Part shown: piece by piece, positions 43,427 to 55,490 of the stretch
How the letters are laid out: each line of letters opens with the position of its first letter
How positions within the stretch are numbered: the stretch's first letter is position 1
NCBI GenBank assembly: GCA_029216955.1
Contig: JANAVB010010791.1
Coordinates: 6,156,838 to 6,220,837 of the forward strand
Reading direction: 5' to 3'
DNA length: 64,000 bases
Origin: Iris pallida
Taxonomy: Eukaryota > Streptophyta > Magnoliopsida > Asparagales > Iridaceae
Translations under genes and position numbers: made by a program
Notes under the pieces: generated by a model
What the model was told of the DNA's origin: nothing
The model's input: only the letters and a program-made list of their open reading frames with translations
The model's database searches: none

Positions 43427-44611
43427 GTGGACCAACAGCAACAAGAAGACCAGGCCCAGCACTCAGGAGCAGCCTCCCGGGCCATGCCTTCCGGAGATCC
43501 AGAACCCCCGGTGCAGTCAGCCCAGCCCGCGAGACAGGATGATGGAGCCTTGGTTGGACTTGTCAGGGAGCTGCTTGCATCGCAGGATCGTCGAGGAGAT
43601 GCCTTGCATCAGGCGGTGGCAGATGCTCTGGGCAGAGGTGGACATCATGGGAGCAGTGCAGCGAACAGTTTCAAGCGCCTGAACCCTCCCTTCTTCGATG
43701 GCAGCGAAGACGCTATCGCTGCTGATGCGTGGCTTCAGGACACGGAGGTGATATTAGAAGCAGCGAAGACCCCAGAAGATGAGAAGGTGGCCGTGGTGTG
43801 CCTGCAATTATTGGATCTAGCCCGCAGCTGGTGGACGGCTCAGGCCGTTGGACTAGCGGCGCCTATTGCCTGGGCAGTATTCCGTGAGAGGTTCCGGACC
43901 AAGTACTTCGATGCGGTGGCTCGGTATGATCTTCAGACCAAGTTTACCAATTTGAAGCAGATGGGCAGGACGGTCGATGGGTATGCGGCCGAGTTTTCCA
44001 GACTTAGCCGGTTTGCTCCCACCTTGGTGGCAACCGAGTTCGATAGAGCCCAGCGATTTCAGCAGGGACTCCACCTAGAGATTTTGCTGGCAGTAGAGCA
44101 GTTCGAGCATCAGACTTTTGATGCGGTATTGAGGGCAGCTAGGAGGCATGAGTATACCTCCCAGAGGATTGTGGACAGGACCAGAGGTCGAAAGCGATCT
44201 CACGGCCAGATGAATCAGTCGTCAGCTCCAGCCCCGGCAGCTAGAGCTTTGACCATTGGAGCTCCGAGAAGGGCAGCTTCAGTTACGTCGGTTCAACATT
44301 CAACCCCGACGTATCCTCAGCAGCAGAAGCAGAAGCAGTCTTCCCCCATGGGCTGCTCTTATTGTGGGAAGCCTGGACATGTTGTTTCAGAATGTCGCAA
44401 GGCTCGAGGATTGTGTTTGCTTTGTGGAGCGCCAGACCACAAGGTAGGGTCCTGCCCGTTCAGGACTGACTCATCACCAGCCAGGACCAGTTCATCAGTT
44501 AGGGGACCAGCCCCAGTACCAGTCCAGCCGCAGTTTCCATTCCCAAGGCCATTGCCGACGCAGACCCAGGCTTTTCATCAGCAGAGGCCTCAGCAGTTTG
44601 CCCAGGCGTAA
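43427..44611 (+). CDS. Gag of the gypsy element
   Basis: A frame of 395 codons ending at TAA 44609. It has a retrotransposon gag core (LNPPFFDGSEDAIAADAWL, then RTVDGYAAEFSRLSRFAP) and two zinc-knuckle-like motifs, CSYCGKPGHVVSEC and CLLCGAPDHKVGSC. No in-frame ATG starts it: the position given is a GTG, and a stop lies upstream at about 43315. The original start is therefore lost or further off. The TAA separates it from pol, which in this group is often one continuous frame. Confidence 0.82.
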   Translation: MDQQQQEDQAQHSGAASRAMPSGDPEPPVQSAQPARQDDGALVGLVRELLASQDRRGDALHQAVADALGRGGHHGSSAANSFKRLNPPFFDGSEDAIAADAWLQDTEVILEAAKTPEDEKVAVVCLQLLDLARSWWTAQAVGLAAPIAWAVFRERFRTKYFDAVARYDLQTKFTNLKQMGRTVDGYAAEFSRLSRFAPTLVATEFDRAQRFQQGLHLEILLAVEQFEHQTFDAVLRAARRHEYTSQRIVDRTRGRKRSHGQMNQSSAPAPAARALTIGAPRRAASVTSVQHSTPTYPQQQKQKQSSPMGCSYCGKPGHVVSECRKARGLCLLCGAPDHKVGSCPFRTDSSPARTSSSVRGPAPVPVQPQFPFPRPLPTQTQAFHQQRPQQFAQA

Positions 44612-44671
44612 ATTCAGAATAGGCAGCGAGGATTCCAGCAGAGAGGGCCGGCACCCAGAGGACATGGTCAA

Positions 44672-46393
44672 GTGTTGGCTTTGACCATGGGAGAAGAAGG
44701 AGTAGCACCAGGTGAAGTAGTGGCAGGTACTATTCTCGTCAACACATTTTTCGCTTCAGTGTTATTTGATTCGGGTGCATCGCATTCATTTATGTCTGCA
44801 CGATTTGCGACACGGATAGGGCTGGAGCCCGAGTCATTATCAGTAAGGCTCAATATACTTACTGGTAATGGTCTTGTGGGAGTAGATAGAATGTTTTTCT
44901 CGTGTCGGATCGTGGTTAGCAGTAGAGAGTTTCCCGCTAGGCTGATAGAATTCCCGATGGCCGATTATGATGTGGTCTTAGGAATGGATTGGTTAAGAGA
45001 CCAGTATGCTAGAATAGACTGCCATATTGGCAGAGTTGTTTTTAGCATTCCAGGCGAGCCGGAGTTTTTCTTTTCTCGAGGCGAAGTTGAACCTTCTCCT
45101 CCAGTATTGCGGATGGCGGTAGCAGCAGTGCAGTTACCCCGGATAGTCGAAGAATTTCCAGACGTTTTTTCGGAAGAGCTTCCAGGGATGCCGCCAGAAC
45201 GGGAGATCGAGTTCACCATCGACTTGATTCCCGGGACATCACCAGTGTCAGAGAGAGTCTACAGGATGGCGCCGTCAGAATTGGAGGTATTGTATAAGAT
45301 GATTGAAGAACTCAGAACCAAGGGATTCATTCGTGCTAGTGGATCGCCTTGGGGAGCCCCGATGCTTCTTGTGAAAAAGAAGGATGGTACGTCCAGATTA
45401 TGTGTTGACTATCGTACCTTGAACTCAGTGACAATCAATAACAGATATCCTCTCCCCAGGATAGATGACTTGTTTGATCAACTCAGAGGAGCGGCAGTAT
45501 TCTCGAAGATTGATTTGCGGTCAGGGTACCACCAGATCAGAGTCAGAGAGCAGGACATCCCGAAGACAACTTTCAGATCTAGATATGGGCATTGGGAGTT
45601 CCTTGTTATGCCCTTTGGAGTGACCAATGCGCCGGCAGTATTCATGGACCTCATGAATCGTATCTTCATGCCTTATTTGGACCAGTTCGCGATCGTGTTC
45701 ATAGACGATATCCTGGTCTACAGCAAGAGTGAAGCGGAGCATGAGCAGCATCTCAGAGTTGTCCCCCAGATTCTCCGAGAGCACCAGTTGTATGCCAAGT
45801 TTAGTAAATGCGAGTTCTGGCTCGATTGCATTTCATACTTGGGTCATATCATCACCAAGGGTGGAGTGGAAGTGGATCCCCAGAAGATAGTGGCTATCGA
45901 AACCTGGCCAGTGTCCCGCACAGTTGCAGAAGTTCGCAGTTTTCTTGGATTGGCCGGCTATTACCGGAGATTTGTTTCGGACTTTGCTCGGATTTCAGCG
46001 CCATTGACGCAGTTGACCCGCAAGGATGTGCAGTTTGCTTGGACAGCAGAATGTCAGGAATCTTTTGAGAAGCTAAAGCGAGGCTTGATGACGGCACCCG
46101 TTCTCACACTTCCAGATGGGACCGGAGGATTTTCAGTGTACTGTGACGCTTCAGGCAAGGGTTTAGGATGTGTTTTGATGCAGCATGGGAAGGTAATAGC
46201 TTATGCGTCACGTCAACTTCGTGATCATGAGAAGAATTACCCAACTCATGACTTAGAGCTGGCAGCAGTAGTGTTTGCACTTAAGTTGTGGAGACACTAC
46301 TTGTATGGAGATAGGGTAGAGATTTTCACCGATCACAAGAGTCTGAAGTATGTTTTCACCCAGAAGGACCTTAACATGCGTCAGAGAAGATGA
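44672..46393 (+). CDS. Protease, reverse transcriptase and RNase H of the gypsy element
   Basis: 573 codons. The aspartic protease motif FDSGASHSF lies near residue 30, followed by LGMDWL. Reverse transcriptase spans about 180-430, with [17 protein letters not shown] and the active site FIDDILVYS near residue 343. RNase H begins at [11 protein letters not shown]. The frame ends in TGA at 46391, where related proteins have Trp (RQRRW). Reading resumes at once in the same frame, so this is one point mutation or a read-through stop. Confidence 0.88.
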   Translation: MLALTMGEEGVAPGEVVAGTILVNTFFASVLFDSGASHSFMSARFATRIGLEPESLSVRLNILTGNGLVGVDRMFFSCRIVVSSREFPARLIEFPMADYDVVLGMDWLRDQYARIDCHIGRVVFSIPGEPEFFFSRGEVEPSPPVLRMAVAAVQLPRIVEEFPDVFSEELPGMPPEREIEFTIDLIPGTSPVSERVYRMAPSELEVLYKMIEELRTKGFIRASGSPWGAPMLLVKKKDGTSRLCVDYRTLNSVTINNRYPLPRIDDLFDQLRGAAVFSKIDLRSGYHQIRVREQDIPKTTFRSRYGHWEFLVMPFGVTNAPAVFMDLMNRIFMPYLDQFAIVFIDDILVYSKSEAEHEQHLRVVPQILREHQLYAKFSKCEFWLDCISYLGHIITKGGVEVDPQKIVAIETWPVSRTVAEVRSFLGLAGYYRRFVSDFARISAPLTQLTRKDVQFAWTAECQESFEKLKRGLMTAPVLTLPDGTGGFSVYCDASGKGLGCVLMQHGKVIAYASRQLRDHEKNYPTHDLELAAVVFALKLWRHYLYGDRVEIFTDHKSLKYVFTQKDLNMRQRR

Positions 46394-46405
46394 CTAGAGC
46401 TACTT

Positions 46406-48025
46406 GTGGATTATGATGTCAACCTGCAGTATCACCCTGGGAAGGCCAACGTTGTGGCAGATGCATTAAGCAGAAGAGCCGGAGTTTACCTTCTGACAGC
46501 GCAACCAGAGTTGTTAGCAGATCTTCAGAAGATGGGTATAGAAGTTGTCCTTCCTACCAATGTGGCATTGATGGCCAGCATGCAAGTGCAGTCCAGTATA
46601 GTTGAGAGGATCAAGATAGCTCAGTCCTCCGATTCTAAGCTTCAGCGGCTTAGAGCAGAATGTGAAGCAGGACGACGACCAGAATTATGCATTCATGAAG
46701 ACGGTACACTTCGACATGGTAAGCGTCTTTGTGTACCCAGTGGAGATATTAGACAGGAGGTGATGGCGGAAACTCACAGTTCTCAGTATTCGATTCATCC
46801 CGATGGCACGCAGATGTACCGAGATATCCGTCAGCACTTTTGGTGGAATGGCATGAAGAGGGAGATAGCTCGGTTTGTCTCTCGGTGTTTGGTTTGCCAA
46901 CAAGTCAAGACTGAACACCAGAGGCCAGCTGGACTTCTTCAGCCCTTGCCGATTCCCGAATGGAAGTGGGAGCATATAACCATGGATTTCGTGACTGGAT
47001 TACCTAGATCCCCAGCAGGTAGAGATGCTATTTGGGTTATAGTTGACAGGCTCACGAAGGTGGCTCACTTTCTCCCATTCAGAGTGGGTCAGTCGACGGC
47101 TCAGCTAGCAGAGATGTATCTTCGGCATATTGTCATATTCCACGGAGTACCAGTCAGTATCACCTCGGACCGAGATTCAAGATTTACGTCGCACTTTTGG
47201 CGTAGCTTGCAAGAGAGTTTGGAAACTCGCCTCCAGTTCAGCTCAGCATATCACCCGCAGACAGATGGTCAGTCGGAGCGCACTATCCAGACTCTGGAGG
47301 ATATGTTGAGATCTTGTACACTCGACTCCGGTGGTTCGTGGGAAGATCACCTGCACCTGGTGGAGTTCTCATACAACAATAGTTTCCAAGCCAGTATCCA
47401 GATGGCTCCGTTCGAGGCACTGTATGGTAGGAAGTGCAGATCCCCACTAGCCTGGGACGATGTTGGAGAGAAGCAGATGCTTGGTCCAGAGATGATCGCT
47501 CAGACAGTTGAGGTGGTCAGGAGAGTCAGAGATCATCTTCGCGTTGCACAAGATCGTCAGTGCCATTGGGCCGATTCTCATCGGCGTCCCCTTGAATTTT
47601 CTGTCGGCGACCATGTATTCCTGAGGATCTCGCCTAACCATGGCGTCATTCGTTTCGGCGTCCGGGGAAAGCTTAGTTCTAGGTATATATGGCCGTTCGA
47701 TATTCTGGAGCGAGTAGGAGATGTGTCCTATCGTCTCGCTCTTCCGCCGTCTCTGAGTGAGGTGCATGACGTGTTCCATGTATCCCAACTACGACGGTAT
47801 ATCCCGGACCCGAGTCATATCCTGGATCATTCGGAATTGGTTGTGGGTACCAACCTTTCGTATGAGGAGAGACCCGTATCCATATTGGACCAAAGAGAGA
47901 AGATACTCAAGAACAAGACTATCAGGTTAGTCCGTATTGCTTGGGGTCATCACTCTTTGGGAGAGTCAACGTGGGAGCGTGAGGATGATATCCGATCGCG
48001 ATATCCCGACCTGTTTGACTCGTGA
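46406..48025 (+). CDS. RNase H end, integrase and chromodomain of the gypsy element
   Basis: 539 codons in the same frame as the preceding part. Starts with the end of RNase H (KANVVADALSRR). Integrase follows, with an H-H-C-C zinc region ending CLVCQQVK and the catalytic triad in TMDFVTGLP, ITSDRDSRF and SERTIQTLEDML. The tail (RPVSILDQREKIL, STWEREDDIR, YPDLF) is a chromodomain of the Tekay/Del type, thought to steer integration into heterochromatin. The stop TGA at 48023 is followed by non-coding sequence and the polypurine tract near 48177-48190. Confidence 0.9.
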   Translation: MDYDVNLQYHPGKANVVADALSRRAGVYLLTAQPELLADLQKMGIEVVLPTNVALMASMQVQSSIVERIKIAQSSDSKLQRLRAECEAGRRPELCIHEDGTLRHGKRLCVPSGDIRQEVMAETHSSQYSIHPDGTQMYRDIRQHFWWNGMKREIARFVSRCLVCQQVKTEHQRPAGLLQPLPIPEWKWEHITMDFVTGLPRSPAGRDAIWVIVDRLTKVAHFLPFRVGQSTAQLAEMYLRHIVIFHGVPVSITSDRDSRFTSHFWRSLQESLETRLQFSSAYHPQTDGQSERTIQTLEDMLRSCTLDSGGSWEDHLHLVEFSYNNSFQASIQMAPFEALYGRKCRSPLAWDDVGEKQMLGPEMIAQTVEVVRRVRDHLRVAQDRQCHWADSHRRPLEFSVGDHVFLRISPNHGVIRFGVRGKLSSRYIWPFDILERVGDVSYRLALPPSLSEVHDVFHVSQLRRYIPDPSHILDHSELVVGTNLSYEERPVSILDQREKILKNKTIRLVRIAWGHHSLGESTWEREDDIRSRYPDLFDS

Positions 48026-48191
48026 GGTATAATATCTTTCCTATGCCTCATGTCTTCGAATCCTTGTTTGCACGAATAATTGCTTGATTGCTTGACTAGT
48101 ATAGTTTGCCTGTGAGTAGTATAGCTTGTCCTTGCATCTCTAGCCACTTGATTAAATTCCGAGGACGAAATTCTTTTAAGGTGGGTAGAGT

Positions 48192-49601
48192 TGTAATGAC
48201 CATTGTTCGTATTACGTATCTCGGTATACGTGGACGTATTTAGACCCGTATTGCATGTCTCCTTGGTTGGCTCGGCCCAACTTAACTTGGTTCGGCTTGG
48301 TTTTGCATGGTTCGATTTTGCTAGATTTCATGTGGACCAAACCACTCCCACCTACCATCCCCATTAAATATCCCACCTACCACCACCCTCTTCATTAAAT
48401 ATCCCACTAACATTTCTCTCTCTTCATTACTTCTTCTTCTCCACCATTACTCCTTCAACCACTAGGAAAGAGGGAGAGAGAGAGAGCTTAGGCAAGTGCA
48501 TCTTGCTTCATGGAGGAAGTTCATTTTTATTGTTCCATTGTCTTCCTCATGTGTTTCTAACCCACTTTAGTACTTAGCATTTTCATTCCCATGGTTGAAT
48601 TCTTGTAAATCAAGCCTTGTGGTATTTTCGGTTTTCGGGAGTTGATCTATCAAACTTGCATATTTTGCTAGTTGATGATTTCATGTTGCAGAGAATTTCG
48701 TTGGTCCAAATTTTATCTGTGGGATTTTGCTCAGCCGCATGGCCATTACACATTTTAAAATCTTGGCAGCATGCAAATGCAAAAGCCAGCCGCATAAGCA
48801 TTCAGGAATGCATTAATGCATTACTCTAACAAATGAGCCGCATATGCCTCCTTAGGAATGAATGAACTTTTGTATGCATTTAGCATGCAAGCTCACGTAA
48901 GGAGCCGCATATGGCTTGCTTCACAAATGAGCCGCATATGCTTCAATGGAAAATGCATTAAATAAATGCATTCACACTGATGCATTCAATGCATTACTAA
49001 TAATGCTTTCCAGGCATTCTCATGCCTTGGAAATTAATGAGCCGCATAGGAAGACTTAATGCTTTATGCATTTAAGTCCCTATTCTTTATTACTTAATGC
49101 TTTATGCATTTAAGTCTCTATTCTTTATTACTTAATGTTTTATGCATTTAAGTCCCTATTCTTTATTACTTTTATGCAATTAAGTCCTTACCTTTATGAC
49201 TTAATGCTTTATGCAATTAAGTCCTTAACATTTATTATATTGTGTGCTTTCATGCACTTAGGGCCTTAATGGTTATATTTATGCTTTAATACACTTTCTT
49301 GGAAGGCCAGCCGCATATGCTTTAATACAATTGCTTTAATGCATTCTGCTTTAATGCATTTTTCCTAGCACAGCCGCATAGCAATTGCTCTAGTGCATCT
49401 CATTTGCTTTAATGCATTTTATTGCTTTAAATTCTCTAATACAATCCTTAATGCATTTCTTTACTGCACTTCTCAGTAGCTAGCCGCATATGACCTAATG
49501 AATCCATCAGCCGCATACCAATAATGAGCCGCATACGGAACGAAGTTGGCCGCATGTGAATTAATACATGCTAGCATAACATTTAATATATTAATATAAT
49601 G

Positions 49602-49659
<58 letters not shown>

Positions 49660-51395
49660 TTCCTTAATGCAATTCCTTAAGCCAGTCGCATATGGCATGG
49701 TGAATGCATTATTTTAATGCATTTTGTTATTATTATTATTATTATTATTATTTTTGCATTCTCTTAATTGCTTAGCCGCATGGGCAAATGTCTGCGGGCC
49801 GCATAGAAATTTTCCGAGCCGCACGAGTCTCCCACAGCCCTTTGCCCTTTTAAATATTTAATTGCTAAATGTGTGCTTGTACCAATTAATTGTTCCCTGA
49901 CACGATGGTGACCCGTTGAGGTACACTTTTGACATGACATGATAGTGGCCCGACGCGGCGCACTCCTGACAGTGAACATGACATGACAAGATTGGATGGC
50001 CTGGACACCGTGGGTGATTGTGTTTGTACAATTGAACCGGTAGTGTTTGCATCATGTCTAGGACAGGGATCCCTGAGTACCACGGTCAGGGGTACCTACT
50101 GTAAATGGCTAAGGCTAATAACTAGAATAATTCAGTAGTCATGAGAGATTTCTCCAGCTACAGGCGATCCCGTTATCCCGGTCACCATTGTGGGACTTGC
50201 AGCCTGCCGACGAGTAGGGCACAAGTCCAAATTCACTGATATATGGAAATAACGAGGCATTGCTTAAACGAACCCAAGTCGCCTGGATAACCTGGATTAG
50301 CTGCAGGGCCTGTGGCTGGAGGAACATCTCATTGCATGTTGTGATAACCCTAGTTAGCTAATGTAGAAAGCCGTAGTCATTGATTGGCCGGAAACGATTG
50401 TATGGTATAGTTTCAGTGCTCGATTATTGCAGGCTTGATCGCATGATTGTCACTTTTAGCAATAAAGATCAGAGGCTGAGTTCTGTTCAGGCGAAGGGTT
50501 ACAACCCCGGTCCTTGTTTGGTTTAAGGGTTGTAACCTGGCTTCCGGAACAGTTCTAAGTGATCTCTTCGTTTATTGTCTTATTGCACCCCACGTCATGC
50601 TTGTAATATTTTACCTTACCAACAAGATTGGAGACGGAGTTCTATTCAGGTGAAAGGTTGCAACCCCGGTCCTTGTTTGGTTTAAGGGTTGTGACCTGGC
50701 TACTTGAATGGTTCCCTCGTACTCCATTATGACTGTTATTATTCTTTTACCTTCAGTTCTTTTAACTGCTTTAAAATATATTTCTAATGTGCTGGTTTTA
50801 GTTCTTAAGTGAAGCCTCATTTGTGGCACTTGCTCTTCTGGGATCTGACCCAACTGGTTTTGTGTGGCCAGATTTCGGAGCTACCTCAGAGGATCTACCG
50901 ACCTTCCAGCCCGATGGTGACCATCAGGCGTGACCAGGGCAACGAGTGGGTTTATTTTTGCTCTCCCACTCTATTGTAAAAATTTTATTTTGAGGCGTTT
51001 AGCCGACGAGCACCTGTTAGCTCGTATTGCATATCTTATTATTGTCTGCCTACGGGCTGTAACATGATTGACAGATCCTAGGGTTGATCATGTATGACTA
51101 AACTCTTGCTAGTCTTCACATTTTGTAACGACTAGCTTCATGATCAGCTGGATATGTAATGTTTGGGACGCCTTATTATTGCATATTTGGTGAATCTTAC
51201 ATCTTGTAACTTTACTCGCTTGCTTGCGATTGAGACAATTAGGCTTGTTATTGACCATAGAAGACTGATGGATTGTAGTTAAACCCTCATGTATCTAGAC
51301 AGCCGTGACCGTATAGTGGGATGGATTCCATTTCATTATACGTAGCTGGCTATGTATGCCCCCGCTCTCCAGTATTCTGGTTCTGGGGCGTTACA
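48192..51395 (+). repeat. 3' LTR of the gypsy element
   Basis: 3204 bp, TGTAATGACC to GCGTTACA, uninterrupted. It carries at least fifteen gccgcat motifs at 48734-49825, a TA microsatellite at about 49605-49657 and an ATT run near 49729. It is preceded by the purine-rich aaggtgggtagagt typical of chromovirus polypurine tracts. Confidence 0.93.
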
Positions 51396-51429
51396 CATTG
51401 TTAGTGATTCATGGCATTCAAGACCTCTT

Positions 51430-52165
51430 CGGACATAAAATTCGAGATCGAGAAATTCGACGGGAAGAATGAGTTCAGTTTGTGGCGCGTGAAGATGAGG
51501 ACCTTGTTTGTTCAACAATGATTGCTCACGCCCTGCTGAATTCCCTGACGGAAGATGAGGAAGAGGAACTCTTGGAACGAGCTCTAGGAGCTATTCAGTT
51601 ATCTATATCCAATGAGGGATTGCACAAGGTCACCAATTGACTACCATGGTAGAATTATGGCTAAACCTCGAGGTTTGTACATGACAAAATCGCTGACGAA
51701 CCAACTGTACATGAAGCAATGAGTATACATACTTCAGATCAGCGAAGATACTCCTATTAAAGACCATCTAAATGAATTTAATTGCGTTATATGGATTGAA
51801 AGAATATTGATGTTAAAATTGATTATGAAGACCAAGCACTAATTCTTTTGTGTTCTTTGCTTCCTTCGTTCGAGCACTTCGCCAACACCATCCTCTATGG
51901 TCGGGAGTTCCTATTCTTGGATGGAAGATGTTCGTGTTTCTCTAAATTTTAGGAAGTTGAAGAAGATGTTCGAATCATGTGAAAAACAGAGGAAGGCCTG
52001 AAAATAAACAAAGTCACAAATCGAGGCCACTTTCGTTCGAAATCGAAGGTCCGAAAGGACAAATGTCGATACTGCCACAACGAGGGTCATTGGAAGGCCG
52101 ATTGTCCCGGCTCAAGGAGAAGGGCCGAAATCAAAGGAGGCTATTACATCGTTGAACACAACTAG
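51430..52165 (+). pseudogene. Gag relic of copia A
   Basis: Starts close to ATGGCATTC (about 51411) with FEIEKFDGKNEFSLWRVKM, then stops and shifts frame several times. Near 52051-52110 it still encodes a perfect zinc knuckle, CRYCHNEGHWKADC. It is the first piece of the element's internal region after the gypsy insertion. Not functional. Confidence 0.82.
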
Positions 52166-53447
52166 TGTTGTAGAAAGTAATTTTGATAATGCAAACACCG
52201 TCCTGACAATATGAGTTAATAGCAAGGTTCACAATATCGGTATCGGAATCGGTATCTGACTATTCCTATGAGTATTGGTATCAGCGATATCGGTAGTATC
52301 GGCGGTATCGTATCGGAGTATCGGACTTTGGTATCGGAAAACAAATAATTATTAATAAATTATTTACATTTAAAAACATATATTTTATACATTTAGGCAT
52401 AATTTTAAGTATTTTCAGTGTTATTTCTTAGTAGTTTTGAAATTAAATGAAATAGTAGTCACCCTTACTCACACACACACACACCCCTTTAGGCATAATT
52501 TTAAGTATTTTATTTCTTACATGCTTCTACAACCTTGTTATGCTTTAAACCCTTGTTGATTTGTCTTTTTTGTTTAATTTTCTTTGCCGAATTGACCGGA
52601 ACAAAGACCCCCAATGTCGGTATCGGTCAATATTTGGTATCGGTCGGTATCGGATCGGAACATGCCAAACCGAATCGGTATCAGCCGTATCGGGTCGGTA
52701 TCGGCCGATACTTTAAACCATGGTTAATAGTTCCGGCAACTCATGGGTTCTTGGAATAGCATGCTCGTAGCATATGTCCCATTACAGAAATTGGTTTTCA
52801 ATGTATAAATCGTACAACGGTGGAACCGTTCTCGTGGGAAATAACTTTGCATGTAAGGTAATATGTATCGGGACAGTTCGTGCAGATGCATAATAGCGTT
52901 ATCAGGACTTTGACAGATATGTGACACGTTCCAGAGTTAAAGAAAATTATGATTTCTCTCAACACATTGGATTCACACGGTTTATCTATACATAGGTGAA
53001 TGTAGAGTTCTGAAGGTCAGCAAGGGATCTACAGTGGTAGTTGAAGGGAGGCTATTACATCGTAGAATACGACTAGTGCTGTAGAAGCTAATTTTGATAA
53101 TGCAAACACCGTCCTGACAATATGAGTTGATAGTTCCGGCAACTTATGGGTTCTTGGAATAGCCTACTTGTACCATGTCCCATTACAGAAATTGGATTTC
53201 ATTGTATAAATCGTAATGGTGGAGCCATTCTCATGAAAAATAACTTTGCATGTAAGGTAATATGTATCGGGACAGTTCGTGCAAATGCATAATACTGTTA
53301 TCAAGACTTTGACATATATGTGACACGTTCCAGAGTTAAAGAAAATTCTGATTTCTCTCAACATATTGGATTCACACGGTTATCTATACATGGGTGAATG
53401 TAGAGTTCTGAAGGTCAGCAAGGGATCTACAGTAGTAGCTGAAGGGA
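52136..53447. repeat. Direct duplication of about 400 bp in copia A, first copy holding a MITE
   Basis: The segment starting ggaggctattacatcg occurs at 52136 and again at 53047. With the MITE and its 8 bp duplication removed, the first copy is about 403 bp and the second (53047-53447) about 400 bp. Both contain gagttcccat-free pol sequence such as ttccggcaact and cattggattcacacgg, so the duplication is inside the old coding region. Confidence 0.8.
52223..52722. mobile_element. hAT-like MITE, (TATCGG)-rich family, copy 4
   Basis: 500 bp with a perfect 8 bp duplication gttaatag at 52215-52222 and 52723-52730. The ends CAAGGTTCACAATATCGG and CGATACTTTAAACCATG are imperfect inverted repeats. The empty site is visible in the second copy of the local duplication near 53124, which reads gttgatag without an insert. 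The interior matches copy 1 in the same orientation. Confidence 0.9.
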
Positions 53448-54519
53448 AGTTCGTGGACGAGCTTTATAGATTGTATGGCAATACACTTGTTGGATCGTCT
53501 CTTATATCAAGTCCAAAGCAAGTTTGCACACGATTATGGCATGTCGCTTGGGCATATGAGGTCCGGATGTCAGTTTTGAGCAGACAATGTCTTCTTGGTG
53601 GGAAGATGGTGAAGTTGAACTCCTGTGAGCACTATGTTTATGGCAAGCAAAAAAGTCTCTTTTAGTGTAGCTTTTCACAGAACTAAGGGCACATTGGACT
53701 AAATCCACTCAAATTTGTGGGGCCCGACAACGACATAGTCAAAGGGAGGTTCGCAGTACATGCTGACATCCATTGATGGTTATTCGAGGAAAGTTTGGGC
53801 ATACTTCTTGAAGACAAAAGATGAGGTATTTGCTACATTCAAAAAGTGGAAGGCACTTGGAGAACCATATCGGAAAGAAGATCAAACATCTTTGTACAGA
53901 TAATCGACTGGAATTTTGTAGAGGACACTTCAATGAGTTTTGCAAGCATTAGTCAGACATTGGGCTATGCGCCACAGCAAAATGATGTCATAGAACGAAT
54001 GAATAGGACTCTTTTGGAGAGAGCAAGATGTATGCTCTCTGATACTGGACTAACTCACAATTTTGGACTGGAAGCGACTGGCCTGCCATTTGATCAATCT
54101 TTCATCATCGTTTGCTATAAATTTGAAGAGTCATTAAGATGCGGTTTGAAGACCCCCTGATTATTCAGATTTGGAAGTATTACGATATCCTGCATACGCT
54201 GATGTATTGGACAATAAGATTAGGAAGATAGCACAAAAGTGTATTTTCGTCGGTTAGGCGCATGGGATGAAGGGCTACAGATTGTGTCACATCGAGCATG
54301 GCTCACAGAGGTTCCTTATTAGTCATGACGTCACATTCGATGAGTCAGGGCTCTTAGGTCCGAGGGAGCCAGGAATTACAGGTGATACTTCGAGTACCAA
54401 CAAGCACATAGCACTCAAAGTGGGAGGTTCAGAAGGACCAAAGGATAGCGCTCCAGATCAGCCTACACATGCATATGAGCATGCTCAGAAAGATATACCG
54501 TAGTAACAACTAGACAATA
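53366..54519 (+). pseudogene. Protease/integrase relic of copia A
   Basis: Broken frames encode the pre-integrase region (LWHVAWAYEVRMSVLSRQCLLGG, CEHYVYGKQK) at 53540-53660, integrase core pieces at 53846-54160 (GYAPQQNDVIERMNRTLLERARCML) and the integrase C-terminal part at 54267-54400 (GYRLCHIEHGSQRFLISHDVTFDE). Multiple stops and shifts separate them. The sequence is cut by copia C at 54525. Confidence 0.8.
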
Positions 54520-54524
54520 TAACT

Positions 54525-54644
54525 TGTAGAGAATAATTGTTTGTATATTTTATTGATTGGCTACTCCACTACTTATAGGGAGTCTAGCTCCTCTTCATAC
54601 TACATTTTCCAATGTGGGACTAAGTCCCTTATTAGTTCTCAACA
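54525..54644 (-). repeat. 3' LTR of copia C
   Basis: 120 bp, on the - strand TGTTGAGAAC to TTCTCTACA. Next to it is the purine tract, seen as ctccccctcaag on the + strand at 54645-54656. It differs from the 5' LTR at a handful of positions, including one indel near 54541. Confidence 0.92.
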
Positions 54645-54674
54645 CTCCCCCTCAAGATGGGCGATAGATATTAA

Positions 54675-55490
54675 TCATTCCCATCTTGTTACAATCTTGT
54701 TACATAGCTTCGACAGACTTAATGAACTAAGATCCTTAGTCAGACAGTCTGCCACTTGTTCTTCTGAGCGAACATGATCAATTTTCAGTATCCCTTGTTC
54801 CAGTTTCTCTTTGATGAAGAATCGATCGATCTCGATGTGCTTCGTTCTGTCGTGCTGAACTGGATTGTTAGCTATACTTATTACAGCTTGACTATCGCTC
54901 AGAAGACGTAACGGTGCTCCCTTGTCCAGCTTCAACTCTGTCAGCAACGCTTTCACCCACAGCAACTCCGACACTCCTAAAGCCATTGATCTGTATTCTG
55001 CTTCAGCTGTAGACCGTGCTACCACTGACTGTTTCTTGCTTCTCCATGAGACCAAGTTTTCTCCTACAAAGACACAATATCCCGTGGTAGACCTTCTATC
55101 GTCTATGCAGCTCGCCCAGTCTGCATCGCAGTATCCCTCAACTTCTATACCTTCATTCTTCTTGAACCATAGCCCTTTCCCCGGCGTCCCTTTCAGATAT
55201 CTCAAGATCTGAAACACTGCATCCATATGACCCGTTCTTGGATCATGCATGTAGCGACTTACTACACTCACCGCAAATGATATATCGGGACGAGTGTGCC
55301 CCAGATAAATCAATCTCCCTACAAGTCGTTGATATCTTTCACGATCAACTGGCTCTCCTGCTTCTGCTCCCAACTTGCACTTCTGGTCAATTGGAGTGAC
55401 TGCTGCTTTGCATCCCAGCATCCCTGTCTCCTTCAGCAGATCTAGTGCGTATTTTTTTCTGTGAGAGAACAATTTCTTGTTCGCCTTCAC
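54675..55490 (-). pseudogene. RNase H and end of reverse transcriptase, copia C
   Basis: Contains VGRLIYLGHTRPDISFAVS, GYCDADWASC, TAEAEYRSMA, DSQAVISIANN and DRTKHIEIDRFFI. It is separated from the upstream reverse transcriptase by a frameshift near 55470. The acidic GYCDADWA motif is complete here. Confidence 0.85.

Larger units (their letters stand above)
34393..51395 (+). mobile_element. Ty3/gypsy retrotransposon (Tekay-like chromovirus)
   Basis: It is inserted just after the primer site of copia A with duplication cattg (34388-34392 and 51396-51400). It has two 3.2 kb LTRs, gag with zinc knuckles, then protease, reverse transcriptase, RNase H, integrase and a C-terminal chromodomain-like tail, the order of plant chromoviruses. 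Without copia B2 in its 5' LTR it is about 11.4 kb. The LTRs are nearly identical by eye. Two single in-frame stops (44609 and 46391) are the only breaks seen in the main frame. Confidence 0.93.
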
